Assembly (NCBI GenBank): GCA_022424815.1
Contig: JAKMGS010000104.1
Location: forward strand, 1-6,104
Length of the DNA: 6,104 nt
From: Schleiferiaceae bacterium
GTDB taxonomy: Bacteria > Bacteroidota > Bacteroidia > Flavobacteriales > Schleiferiaceae
Direction of reading: 5' to 3'
In this document: one piece after another, positions 1-5,824 of the stretch
How positions within the stretch are numbered: the stretch's first letter is position 1
Layout: each line of letters begins with the position of its first letter
Program-made: the position numbers and the translations under genes
Notes under the pieces: model-generated
What the model was told of the DNA's origin: nothing
Database searches by the model: none
What the model saw: only the letters and a program-made list of their open reading frames with translations

Positions 1-680
1 CAGACGAGGATACCGTGTACGCTCTATACCTAGGAGATTTCTCCCAGATTGCTACAGATACGATCATCGTGTATCTGCACGGTAATGCGGCTTCTATGGA
101 CCAATTTTGGCAGACCGCCGGCCTCTTCGCCAACCTCATCGACACACACCATTACGGATTCATCATGTACGATTACCGCGGATTTGGATGGAGTACAGGT
201 CAATCCACAGGCGCTGAATCCATGGCGGCAGATTACGATGCCGTCTTAGAATTCCTCCAAGCCCAAGGATTGACCTCGGATCGAATGATTGTTTTCGCAA
301 ATTCCCTTGGGGCGTTGGCTGCAGGTCCTGCTGCTGCTGGTGGATCGAGAATTCCTGTAGAAAAATTGGTCATGGAAATTCCCCAATCCACATCCAATGT
401 GATCATGCAAAACACTTCAGGGCTCAGTTTACCATCTTCGATGATCACTAGCTATAAGTTTGATATTGGAGAAGATATGTCCAATTATCCTGGCGAGCTT
501 CTTTGGATGCACGGCACAGCGGATAAAACGGCACCTTTCGAAATAGCCAAGGCAGCCATGTACATGCACGAAGGTTCGTACTTCACGGAGGCCATCTACG
601 AAGGCATAGGGCACGGCCTCCGCTGGGGAATTGGGGATGACGAATGGAGCAGGGTAGTGCTCGATTTTATTCGCCATTAA
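1..680 (+). CDS. Alpha/beta hydrolase, 3' part (5' end outside window)
   Basis: This is a probable serine hydrolase (esterase, lipase or peptidase-like) of the alpha/beta-hydrolase fold. The frame is open to the left edge; the first whole codon is at 3 and 225 residues are visible. A GTG at 15 is probably internal, because the codons before it (D-E-D-T) read like the usual strand just before the oxyanion segment. Numbering from the codon at 3, I see the oxyanion motif HGNAA (26-30), DYRGFGWSTG (57-66), the nucleophile elbow A-N-S-L-G with Ser101, Asp174 in HGTADKTAPF (170-179), and His204 in IGHG. The Ser-Asp-His triad is therefore complete and correctly ordered. The layout resembles the Bem46/ABHD13-like group with a small cap. 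The elbow has Ala where the first Gly of G-x-S-x-G is usual. The substrate cannot be told. It ends 42 bases before a tRNA gene, and I see no separate terminator between them. Fold assignment is secure; a specific function is not. Confidence 0.88.
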   Translation, partial: DEDTVYALYLGDFSQIATDTIIVYLHGNAASMDQFWQTAGLFANLIDTHHYGFIMYDYRGFGWSTGQSTGAESMAADYDAVLEFLQAQGLTSDRMIVFANSLGALAAGPAAAGGSRIPVEKLVMEIPQSTSNVIMQNTSGLSLPSSMITSYKFDIGEDMSNYPGELLWMHGTADKTAPFEIAKAAMYMHEGSYFTEAIYEGIGHGLRWGIGDDEWSRVVLDFIRH

Positions 681-705
681 GAAAATTCCAAAGACCAATT
701 CGCAG

Positions 706-713
706 TATATTTG
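706..713 (+). promoter_or_regulatory. Bacteroidota-type -7 promoter box for the tRNA
   Basis: TATATTTG matches the Bacteroidota primary-sigma -7 consensus TAnnTTTG exactly. It ends 9 bases before the mature tRNA 5' end, so transcription would begin almost at the tRNA itself, leaving a very short leader for RNase P. I do not see a convincing -33 TTG-type element at the expected distance upstream (about 680-690). The box lies in the 42-base gap after the hydrolase stop codon. Confidence 0.6.
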
Positions 714-722
714 CGACCCAAT

Positions 723-795
723 CGGGATGTAGCTCAGGTGGTAGAGTACACGTCTGGGGGGCGTGAGGTCGCAGGTTCAAGTCCTGTCATCCCGA
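723..795 (+). tRNA. tRNA-Pro, anticodon GGG
   Basis: A complete cloverleaf can be folded by hand. The acceptor stem CGGGATG (723-729) pairs perfectly with CATCCCG (788-794), and the discriminator is A795. The D stem is GCTC/GAGT (732-735 with 744-747, one G-U). The anticodon stem is CACGT/GCGTG (749-753 with 761-765, one G-U), with loop CTGGGGG and anticodon GGG at 756-758. The variable loop is AGGTC. The T arm is GCAGG-TTCAAGT-CCTGT (771-787). The C1-G72 pair with A73 is a typical bacterial tRNA-Pro identity set, and GGG reads CCC and CCU proline codons. The 3' CCA is not encoded (CTC follows), so it must be added after transcription. Confidence 0.96.
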
Positions 796-801
796 CTCAA
801 G

Positions 802-834
802 AACCCCGCACCGCGACAGCGGTGCGGGGTTTTT
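802..834 (+). terminator. Intrinsic terminator of the tRNA gene
   Basis: This is a 13-bp perfect stem (802-814 with 819-831), rich in G and C, closed by a GACA tetraloop. It runs into a T tract at 830-834. It starts 6 bases after the tRNA 3' end and is a textbook rho-independent terminator. The T tract is also the first part of a second inverted repeat (831-878). Confidence 0.93.
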
Positions 835-880
835 AATGCCCTCGCCCGAGCTCGCTCAAAGGCGTAAGGGCATTAAAACA

Positions 881-915
881 CACCGACCTGAACGAAGTTC
901 AGTTGCGGGGTTTTT
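881..915 (+). terminator. Weak second hairpin with T tract (diverged terminator copy)
   Basis: The hairpin core is CTGAAC (888-893), loop GAA, GTTCAG (897-902). It is followed by TTGCGGGG and five T residues (911-915). The lower stem pairs only in part with 881-886. The 3' end, TGCGGGGTTTTT, is identical to that of the tRNA terminator, so this looks like a degenerated copy or back-up terminator. On the minus strand the same core is followed by TTTT at 878-875, so it could also stop transcripts of the large minus-strand gene. Its strength is uncertain. Confidence 0.4.
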
Positions 916-941
916 GAGTCTAGGGTCTCCCCAACGGACTC

Positions 942-971
942 GCCAGTCTTTTTGCGCAGCAAAAAGCTGGC
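942..971. repeat. Strong 13-bp hairpin downstream of the large gene
   Basis: GCCAG-T-CTTTTTGC (942-955) pairs with GCAAAAAG-CTGGC (959-971) around the loop GCA. All 13 pairs are Watson-Crick, with only T947 bulged. It lies 68 bases beyond the stop codon of the minus-strand gene and outside any credible coding region. Neither strand has a T tract directly after the stem, although AAAAATTTTT follows at 976-985 on the plus strand. It is therefore not a classic intrinsic terminator for the large gene. It could protect the 3' end of that mRNA, or be a dispersed palindromic element; copy number in the genome would decide. Confidence 0.6.
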
Positions 972-1038
972 AACTAAAAATTTTTGGTGCTTGGCTTATG
1001 GTCAGTACGATCTTACGGTTCCGAACTTTTACCGTCCA

Positions 1039-1302
1039 TCAATCCACCTTCACAAAAGATTTTTGGAAGAACCGATCTTCATCTCGAATCCTGATTACAT
1101 AGTATCCGGCATCAAGTTGGCCTACGTACAGCGGGAAGGTGGTGGCAGAGGAAATTGGACCCTGAACTAAAGACTCTCCGAGCAGCGTTAGAATCTCATA
1201 AGAACCATCAACAAGATCGGTGAATTCAAGCGTCAATATATCGCCCTGTACGGGATTGGGGTAGAGCTTGGTCGCATAGGAGTGCCATTCGCTCAGACCG
1301 AC
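1039..1302 (-). other. T9SS type A C-terminal sorting domain (coding segment)
   Basis: This segment encodes residues 1189-1275. It shows K-L-Y-P-N-P (1200-1205), a middle L-x-G strand pair, L-D-A-G-Y-Y-V-I-R-I (1251-1260) and the end K-S-F-V-K-V-D. This is the usual pattern of type A sorting domains, which direct cargo across the outer membrane and are normally cleaved by the PorU sortase, with attachment to an anionic lipopolysaccharide or release. It predicts a complete T9SS (SprA/Sov, PorV, PorU, GldKLMN) elsewhere in this genome. Confidence 0.93.
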
Positions 1303-4300
1303 TTCATTGAGTGTATGAACGATGTCCAAGGTGTCGCCACAGGTGTTGATCAACGATAGCGTAATCACATAATTCAAACTAGTCGTAGGATAGGTGTGGG
1401 AAATACTCGTTGCCGGGGTGATGCTCTGTGTCCCATCGCCCCAATTCCATATGAGGGATGATGCTCCAGAAACGGTGGCAAAGAATTGGACCAGCATGCC
1501 GTTCGCACCGCTCGAGGCAATGGTAAAAGTAAAATTACCTACGAGCGGCGGACAAGTGGACACCACACTGGTATCGCTCCAGAGTGAGCCACAGGCATCT
1601 ACAGCCGTCAATACCACCGTATAATTGCCTCCCGCAGCATAGGTGTGGTTGGTTGTGAGCCCTACACCAGAGGTGCCGTCGCCAAAATCCCATTGGTAAT
1701 TGCCGAGATTGCTCGGGGTGGCCGTGAAGGTAAAGGTGTTGTTATTGGATGTGGAGCTGAATCCAATTATGACATTTGGACATACCGTCAAGGTTGTGGA
1801 AGTGCTATTGCTCGTGCCGCAGGCATCGGTAACTGTGAGTGTTACGGTATAATTGCCCGAACTCGAGTAGGTGTGCGAAGGATTGGAACCCTGCGCTGTA
1901 GCGCCATTACCAAAGGTCCAATTATAGGTTAAGCCTGCGCCCACGGAATTCCCCGCATTAAACGAAACCGTCAATCCATTGGGTGTTGTGTTGAAATTGG
2001 CCACCACTGCACCACAGACCGTCAATGTTGTCGAAATAGTATCAGACGAACCACAATAGTTGTACGCCACCTGCTGTACGTTGTAAATTCCGGGAAGAGG
2101 ATAGGTGTAGGTTGCTGAATCGCCTGTAGCGCTGTTTCCATCCCCCCAAATCCAAAGAATGGAGTCCGAAGCGCTTCCCGTGGAAACGCCCGTAGCCGTA
2201 GTGCCACTGAGGCTCACATTGCCCGCGGCGGTTACGGCGGGGCAAGTGACGGTGGTAAAGTTAATGGTAGCATTGGAGCTCAGAAGGCTAGAGGTACAGC
2301 TATCGCGCACAAAAACAGCATAGGTGGTATTTCCCGTGAGACCCGTAAGTGTCGTAGGGGAACTGGCTGGATTGATCGTTTGCCCTGTGCCTAAAGTGAA
2401 GCCCACTGGACCGTATTCCAATATGCTGTTGGATGCGGTGCCTTGCCAAGTGATGGTCGCGGTGTTGCTCGTCACGTTAGATGCGGTGAGTTGAACAGGG
2501 GCGGGACAGGTAGAGGTTTCATTAATTTCGATGTCGTCAATGGCGATGACCGCGGAGAAGCTCGTGAAAATATTTCCAGTGCCCTTGCGTCCTTCCATTC
2601 GAATAATGACTGTATCACCTTGGAATGCGTTCAAGGAATAAGTTTGTTTGGTCCAATTTCCCGAAGTAGATGAGGTTTGCGATCCTACGATACTCCCCAA
2701 TAAGATTTCAGGGCCTGAAGGTGTTCGGGCATATACATTCAATCGATCGATGGCCTGGCCGTACATATGCCACCAAAAGCTGAACTCTGGACTCAACAAG
2801 GTGTCCAAATCTATCATAGGCAATACGATGTTGGCCGTATCCGAAGTCGCGGTTTCCGGTCTGGTAAACATGTAGCCGCTCGACCCGCCGGTATGGTCGG
2901 AATTTGGACCAGAAAACACCACATGATCAAACCCGCTACGGGCGCCAGACCAGTAATAGCTTGATGTTTCTAATCTGCTAAAACAATTCCCTATTTGTCC
3001 CGTGGGCAAGAATGGTGAGGGACCTTGCCATTGATTATTGGTAAAATTGTTGGAATAAGGTGCTGTAAATACGGTACACGCCGTGTAGAAAGAAGGACCA
3101 CGCACCCAAATACTCTTATCATTTGCCCCACAGGAATCTCGAACTTCCCAGCGGTATTTTTTATTTGGCTGCAAACCACTGATCACAGCATCAGAGGAAT
3201 TAGTGGTAATAATGGTCCAATTCGACGCATTCACCCTTTGGTACCTAACCTGATGAAAGGAGGCTCCGCCGCTCGACCAATCCAAATTTGCTCCCGTCGT
3301 CGTCGTGGAGAGTACGTTGAGGAATTTCGGACGAAGACACGTTGGTGCTTCATCCACCTTGATATCGTCAATGGACAGTTGCTGGTAGCGTGTGGTTTGA
3401 ATGGCAGTATACCGAAACTTTATTCGGACGGTATCGGAGGAGAATTGGGCCAACGGAATGATAATCTCTTTCCAAGGAGAGGTTTGCGTGGCCTGTAGGT
3501 TGCCTGAAGTGTCTAAAACACTGGTGGTTGTCCCGTCCAGGGTCTCGATCAAAACCGATAAATCTCCAATGGTCTTTTGATTGGAATAGGAGTGCAGCCA
3601 AAACGAGAGCTCCGGAGTAGTCAAAGAATCCAAGCGGATCCAAGGTGTGGTCAATACTGGATTGAAGGTGGAGACGTTCAACGTATTGCTATGGTTGATG
3701 GTCAAGTATTTCCCTGATCCGGAAGGAGTGTGGTCGGTATTTGGTCCTGAATCGCCATTGTACGGGCCGCTACAGACCTTCCAAAAATGTTGTGCGGAGG
3801 CACTGTCGGAAAAGCACGGATCCAAGGTTCCTTGTTCTGACCAATCCGTGGTTGCCGCCCAATTATTTCCTTCAAAATCCTCTTCCCAAGGCGCTGCAAA
3901 AACCCCGCAATCCGTTTGTATGGTGATGTACGAAGACCAATCTGAGGTATCTCCGGGTGCGCAGATCGCACGTACTCTCAAGGTATAGGTGCTATTTGAG
4001 GCTAAACCGGAATAATTAAAGGTAGTCCCGGAGATGATGCTGGTAGTGCCACTCGAGGGCACTCCATTGCCCTGGCCATATTGCACTTCATAGGTGGATT
4101 GTGGATTTAACGTGCGCCATTCCATCACCGCATTGGCAACGCCTTTAGAGGCAATGCGAAGGTCCAGGGGGACTCTACACGAACCGTCCCATTCTGTGAT
4201 GGACAGATCGTCCAAGCTGGCGCGGCAGTTCGCTCCATTGAATTGGGCTGAGAGTTGGCGTTGGGCGGTAAAGCGGAATTGGACCGTATCATCAATAAAA

Positions 4301-4866
4301 CCATCCAACGGGATCACGAATTCATGCCACGGGCTAGATTGACTGACAAATCCACCTGAATTCCCAAGAATACTATCCATAGGGGTCCAATTCGCCACTC
4401 CATTCTCCCTTACATCAATCCGCAGCATACTGATCTCCGAACCATACATATGGTACCAGAACGATAATAGGGGCGCGCTATCGTTGGCCAACGAAATCAT
4501 AGGGGTAATGAGCTTCGCCTCAAAATCGCTGAACGCATAGACGTAATTATCGGCACTCACATAGCCGTTCCCCCCACTGGTATGATCTCCGGAAGGACCT
4601 GTTAAGGAATTGCTCCCCCCAGAAACGGACGGAGCTTTAATCCAAGTAAATCCGGAATCGCGCTCCCAACAACTGTTGATACTCCCTTGATTAAAAAAAC
4701 TCGTAGGAGGAAACCAACCCCCGCCAGTGCCCGAAAAGGCCTCAGAATAGGGCGTGGTTTGGATGCATTGAGCGCTCAATGTTGAGCTGTTTAGAAACAA
4801 TAGGAGAGATAGGATTAACGATAAAACCCTAGAGATGATAGCTTTCGGTGTGCTCAATGCGGTCAT
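1039..4866 (-). CDS. Giant secreted multidomain protein with MAM-like, Fn3 and PKD modules and a T9SS type A sorting domain
   Basis: This is a 1275-residue protein predicted to leave the cell by Sec and then T9SS. Residues 1-32 form a signal peptide (basic K8/R13, then a Leu-rich core, cleavage likely S-A|Q at 32/33). Three MAM-like domains lie at about 35-230, 321-510 and 598-787. Each has a G-P-x-x-D-H-T-x-x-x-x-G(Y) type motif, an S-F-W-x-H-x-Y strand (135-141, 421-427, 696-702) and an I/L-D-D-L/I end strand. Each is followed by a fibronectin-III-like domain (about 231-320, 511-597, 788-875). Four PKD domains follow (876-951, 952-1029, 1030-1105, 1106-1187), with WGDG, FGNG, FGDG and WGDG. 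The C-terminal sorting domain is 1189-1275. No catalytic motif is visible, so an adhesin, matrix or surface-structure role is inferred. The start is the ATG at 4866; it precedes the signal peptide directly, and no later Met occurs before residue 123. There is no Shine-Dalgarno, as is usual in Bacteroidota. The gene appears monocistronic, divergent from the lipoprotein gene at 4961. Confidence 0.95.
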   Translation of the reverse strand: MTALSTPKAIISRVLSLILSLLLFLNSSTLSAQCIQTTPYSEAFSGTGGGWFPPTSFFNQGSINSCWERDSGFTWIKAPSVSGGSNSLTGPSGDHTSGGNGYVSADNYVYAFSDFEAKLITPMISLANDSAPLLSFWYHMYGSEISMLRIDVRENGVANWTPMDSILGNSGGFVSQSSPWHEFVIPLDGFIDDTVQFRFTAQRQLSAQFNGANCRASLDDLSITEWDGSCRVPLDLRIASKGVANAVMEWRTLNPQSTYEVQYGQGNGVPSSGTTSIISGTTFNYSGLASNSTYTLRVRAICAPGDTSDWSSYITIQTDCGVFAAPWEEDFEGNNWAATTDWSEQGTLDPCFSDSASAQHFWKVCSGPYNGDSGPNTDHTPSGSGKYLTINHSNTLNVSTFNPVLTTPWIRLDSLTTPELSFWLHSYSNQKTIGDLSVLIETLDGTTTSVLDTSGNLQATQTSPWKEIIIPLAQFSSDTVRIKFRYTAIQTTRYQQLSIDDIKVDEAPTCLRPKFLNVLSTTTTGANLDWSSGGASFHQVRYQRVNASNWTIITTNSSDAVISGLQPNKKYRWEVRDSCGANDKSIWVRGPSFYTACTVFTAPYSNNFTNNQWQGPSPFLPTGQIGNCFSRLETSSYYWSGARSGFDHVVFSGPNSDHTGGSSGYMFTRPETATSDTANIVLPMIDLDTLLSPEFSFWWHMYGQAIDRLNVYARTPSGPEILLGSIVGSQTSSTSGNWTKQTYSLNAFQGDTVIIRMEGRKGTGNIFTSFSAVIAIDDIEINETSTCPAPVQLTASNVTSNTATITWQGTASNSILEYGPVGFTLGTGQTINPASSPTTLTGLTGNTTYAVFVRDSCTSSLLSSNATINFTTVTCPAVTAAGNVSLSGTTATGVSTGSASDSILWIWGDGNSATGDSATYTYPLPGIYNVQQVAYNYCGSSDTISTTLTVCGAVVANFNTTPNGLTVSFNAGNSVGAGLTYNWTFGNGATAQGSNPSHTYSSSGNYTVTLTVTDACGTSNSTSTTLTVCPNVIIGFSSTSNNNTFTFTATPSNLGNYQWDFGDGTSGVGLTTNHTYAAGGNYTVVLTAVDACGSLWSDTSVVSTCPPLVGNFTFTIASSGANGMLVQFFATVSGASSLIWNWGDGTQSITPATSISHTYPTTSLNYVITLSLINTCGDTLDIVHTLNEVGLSEWHSYATKLYPNPVQGDILTLEFTDLVDGSYEILTLLGESLVQGPISSATTFPLYVGQLDAGYYVIRIRDEDRFFQKSFVKVD
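1306..2241 (-). repeat. Coding array of four PKD domains
   Basis: Residues 876-1187 are four immunoglobulin-like PKD domains of about 76-82 residues. Each has the W-x-[FW]-G-[DN]-G core, a H-T-Y or Y-T-Y turn and a [NG]-Y-x-V strand. The second has FGNG (985-988) in place of FGDG. Three have a Cys pair exactly 13 residues apart at the domain end (938/951, 1016/1029, 1092/1105). The fourth keeps the first Cys (1176) but has Val at the second position (1189), where the sorting domain begins. PKD arrays in secreted bacterial proteins usually act as spacers or bind sugar or protein. Confidence 0.88.
2242..4764 (-). repeat. Coding super-repeat: three MAM-like plus Fn3 units
   Basis: Residues 35-875 of the large protein are three tandem units of about 286, 277 and 278 residues. 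Each unit is a MAM-like domain plus a fibronectin-III-like domain. They are aligned by the DHT motif (94-96, 378-380, 657-659), the SFWxH strand, the D-D motif near the MAM end, and cysteines at matching positions. Each Fn3 domain has a Cys exactly 18 residues before the Cys that closes the unit (302/320, 579/597, 857/875). The units differ widely in sequence, so this is an old duplication, not a recent one likely to recombine. Confidence 0.85.
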
Positions 4867-4960
4867 GCGAAATAAACAAAATCAATAGACCTTAGTTCAT
4901 TGTGGACATTTAAACCTCCGTCTCGCTAGAGACTCTTATATTTAAGGAAAGAAAATAAAG
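4867..4960. promoter_or_regulatory. Divergent intergenic region with small palindrome
   Basis: These 94 bases separate the start codons of the large minus-strand gene and the plus-strand lipoprotein gene, so both promoters should lie here. Rightward, TATATTTA at 4937-4944 is one base off the Bacteroidota -7 consensus TAnnTTTG. Leftward, TGATTTTG (complement of 4877-4884) is also one base off, but would leave a leader of only a few bases. No clear -33 element is seen for either. A perfect 5-bp inverted repeat, GTCTC-GCTA-GAGAC, lies at 4920-4933, just upstream of the rightward box. It could be an operator or only a weak hairpin. Confidence 0.35.
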
Positions 4961-5824
4961 GTGTTGTCTAGGATTTGTACCAGTTTGATTCTACTGTCGT
5001 TGCTGCTTGCAAGCTGTGCACGCGATAACATCGTTCCTGTAGATAATCTCCCCGCAGATTCAACGATCACACAAATCGAGTTGGAGAACTACATCAATAA
5101 GACCCACATTGCCTTACTGAATAGGAAACCTACGCAGGCAGAACTCACTCAAAGCCTACAGCAGCTAGATATTGACCGATACAATCGCAGTATTCGTGAC
5201 GCTTATGTATTGGGAATTCAAGATTTAGATCGATCTAAGTGGGCAATTTGGCAATTTTTATCCGACCGAATATTGGACGGTATTGATACCACCCAAGTCC
5301 GCGAAAGTGCTGACATTTTCCAATACCGAGTAGATAATAGCGGCACCCAGAATGAAAAGGACTATTGGCAATGGTTGTTGGATCGAACCAATAATAATCT
5401 CGTGGCCTTGGAAGGCTGGTACAATCAAGATTCGACCTACAATTCTCTAGTAGGGTGGATGGTCAGGATGCCTATTTATGATGAAATAAATATGGGTACA
5501 GAGAATTTTGTGGTCAGTATTTATCAGCATTTCTATCATCGCTATCCTACGGATCACGAGCTCACACAGGCTTCGAAAATGGTAGATCGACAATGGGGTT
5601 TGCTCTATGGCGTAAATGGGAATAGTAAAGCTGATTTTCTAAACATTTTTCTCAATCAGGGTGAATTCCAGCAAGGTGTTATTATAAATGCCTTCGAAAG
5701 TTATTTGAATAGAATACCGACGACGATAGAATCGGACAAATACCATCATCACCTCAACAATGGCTGGGATTACCTCAAGCTGCAACGCTATCTACTAACT
5801 TCATCTGAGTTCATCAATGAATAA
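4961..5824 (+). CDS. Lipoprotein with three R-x-P-T-x-x-E repeat motifs (DUF4214-like or DUF1553-like), function unknown
   Basis: This is a 287-residue predicted lipoprotein. Residues 1-18 are a lipoprotein signal peptide with lipobox L-A-S-C and Cys19 as the lipidated residue. The mature part is mainly polar and looks helical. The motif [LY]-[NH]-R-x-P-T-x-x-E occurs three times: 53-61 (LNRKPTQAE), 192-200 (YHRYPTDHE) and 249-257 (LNRIPTTIE). The last two copies are followed, 27-36 residues on, by a similar helix end, FLNQGEF (230-236) and LLTSSEF (278-284). This recalls DUF4214 repeats and the L-x-R-x-P-T-x-x-E stretch of planctomycete DUF1553 proteins, but I cannot assign a family with certainty. 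GTG at 4961 is the first possible start after an in-frame TAA at 4943-4945. AAGGAA at 4944-4949 is a weak, distant ribosome-site candidate. The stop overlaps the next gene by 8 bases, which suggests one operon and coupled translation. Compartment is well supported; function is unknown. Confidence 0.88.
   Translation: MLSRICTSLILLSLLLASCARDNIVPVDNLPADSTITQIELENYINKTHIALLNRKPTQAELTQSLQQLDIDRYNRSIRDAYVLGIQDLDRSKWAIWQFLSDRILDGIDTTQVRESADIFQYRVDNSGTQNEKDYWQWLLDRTNNNLVALEGWYNQDSTYNSLVGWMVRMPIYDEINMGTENFVVSIYQHFYHRYPTDHELTQASKMVDRQWGLLYGVNGNSKADFLNIFLNQGEFQQGVIINAFESYLNRIPTTIESDKYHHHLNNGWDYLKLQRYLLTSSEFINE

Larger units (their letters stand above)
794..920. repeat. Nested inverted repeat enclosing the tRNA terminator
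   Basis: The 17 bases at 794-810 (last pair of the tRNA, its tail and the first half of the terminator stem) pair with 904-920. Sixteen are Watson-Crick pairs and one is G-U (801 with 913). Nested inside is a perfect 12-bp inverted repeat, 831-842 with 867-878. A short CGCC/GGCG pairing (843-846 with 861-864) and the palindrome CGAGCTCG (847-854) lie near the centre. Read from either end, the order is the same: GACTCAARAACCCCGCA, a hairpin, TTTTAATGCCC, then the centre. This suggests an inverted duplication of the tail-plus-terminator unit, with the right copy diverged. A bidirectional terminator between the convergent tRNA and large gene is a plausible role. Confidence 0.75.

Noticed and set aside
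15..17. GTG at 15 as the true start of the hydrolase
   Set aside because: The frame is open upstream to the edge, and a start here would remove the first strands normally found before the oxyanion motif. The gene is better read as truncated by the window.
233..698. Minus-strand frames opposite the hydrolase (233-448, 429-698)
   Set aside because: These are shadows of a gene with an intact Ser-Asp-His triad on the plus strand; they have no domain or coding signal of their own.
836..1170. Two open frames (836-1102 and 952-1170) on the plus strand after the tRNA
   Set aside because: They run across the terminator palindromes and hairpin and then into the antisense of the sorting-domain coding region. 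The translations look like no protein, and no plausible promoter sits in front.
3025..3498. 157-codon open frame on the plus strand
   Set aside because: It lies wholly antisense to the large gene, within its second and third MAM-like/Fn3 region. It has no recognisable domain, a composition rich in Arg and Ile typical of antisense frames, and no start context. The minus-strand frame has clear domains throughout.
2242..4764. DNA repeats in the large gene as sites for recombination or phase variation
   Set aside because: The units are similar in protein motif, but the longest shared DNA stretches I can find between units are only about a dozen bases, too short and diverged to suggest frequent recombination.
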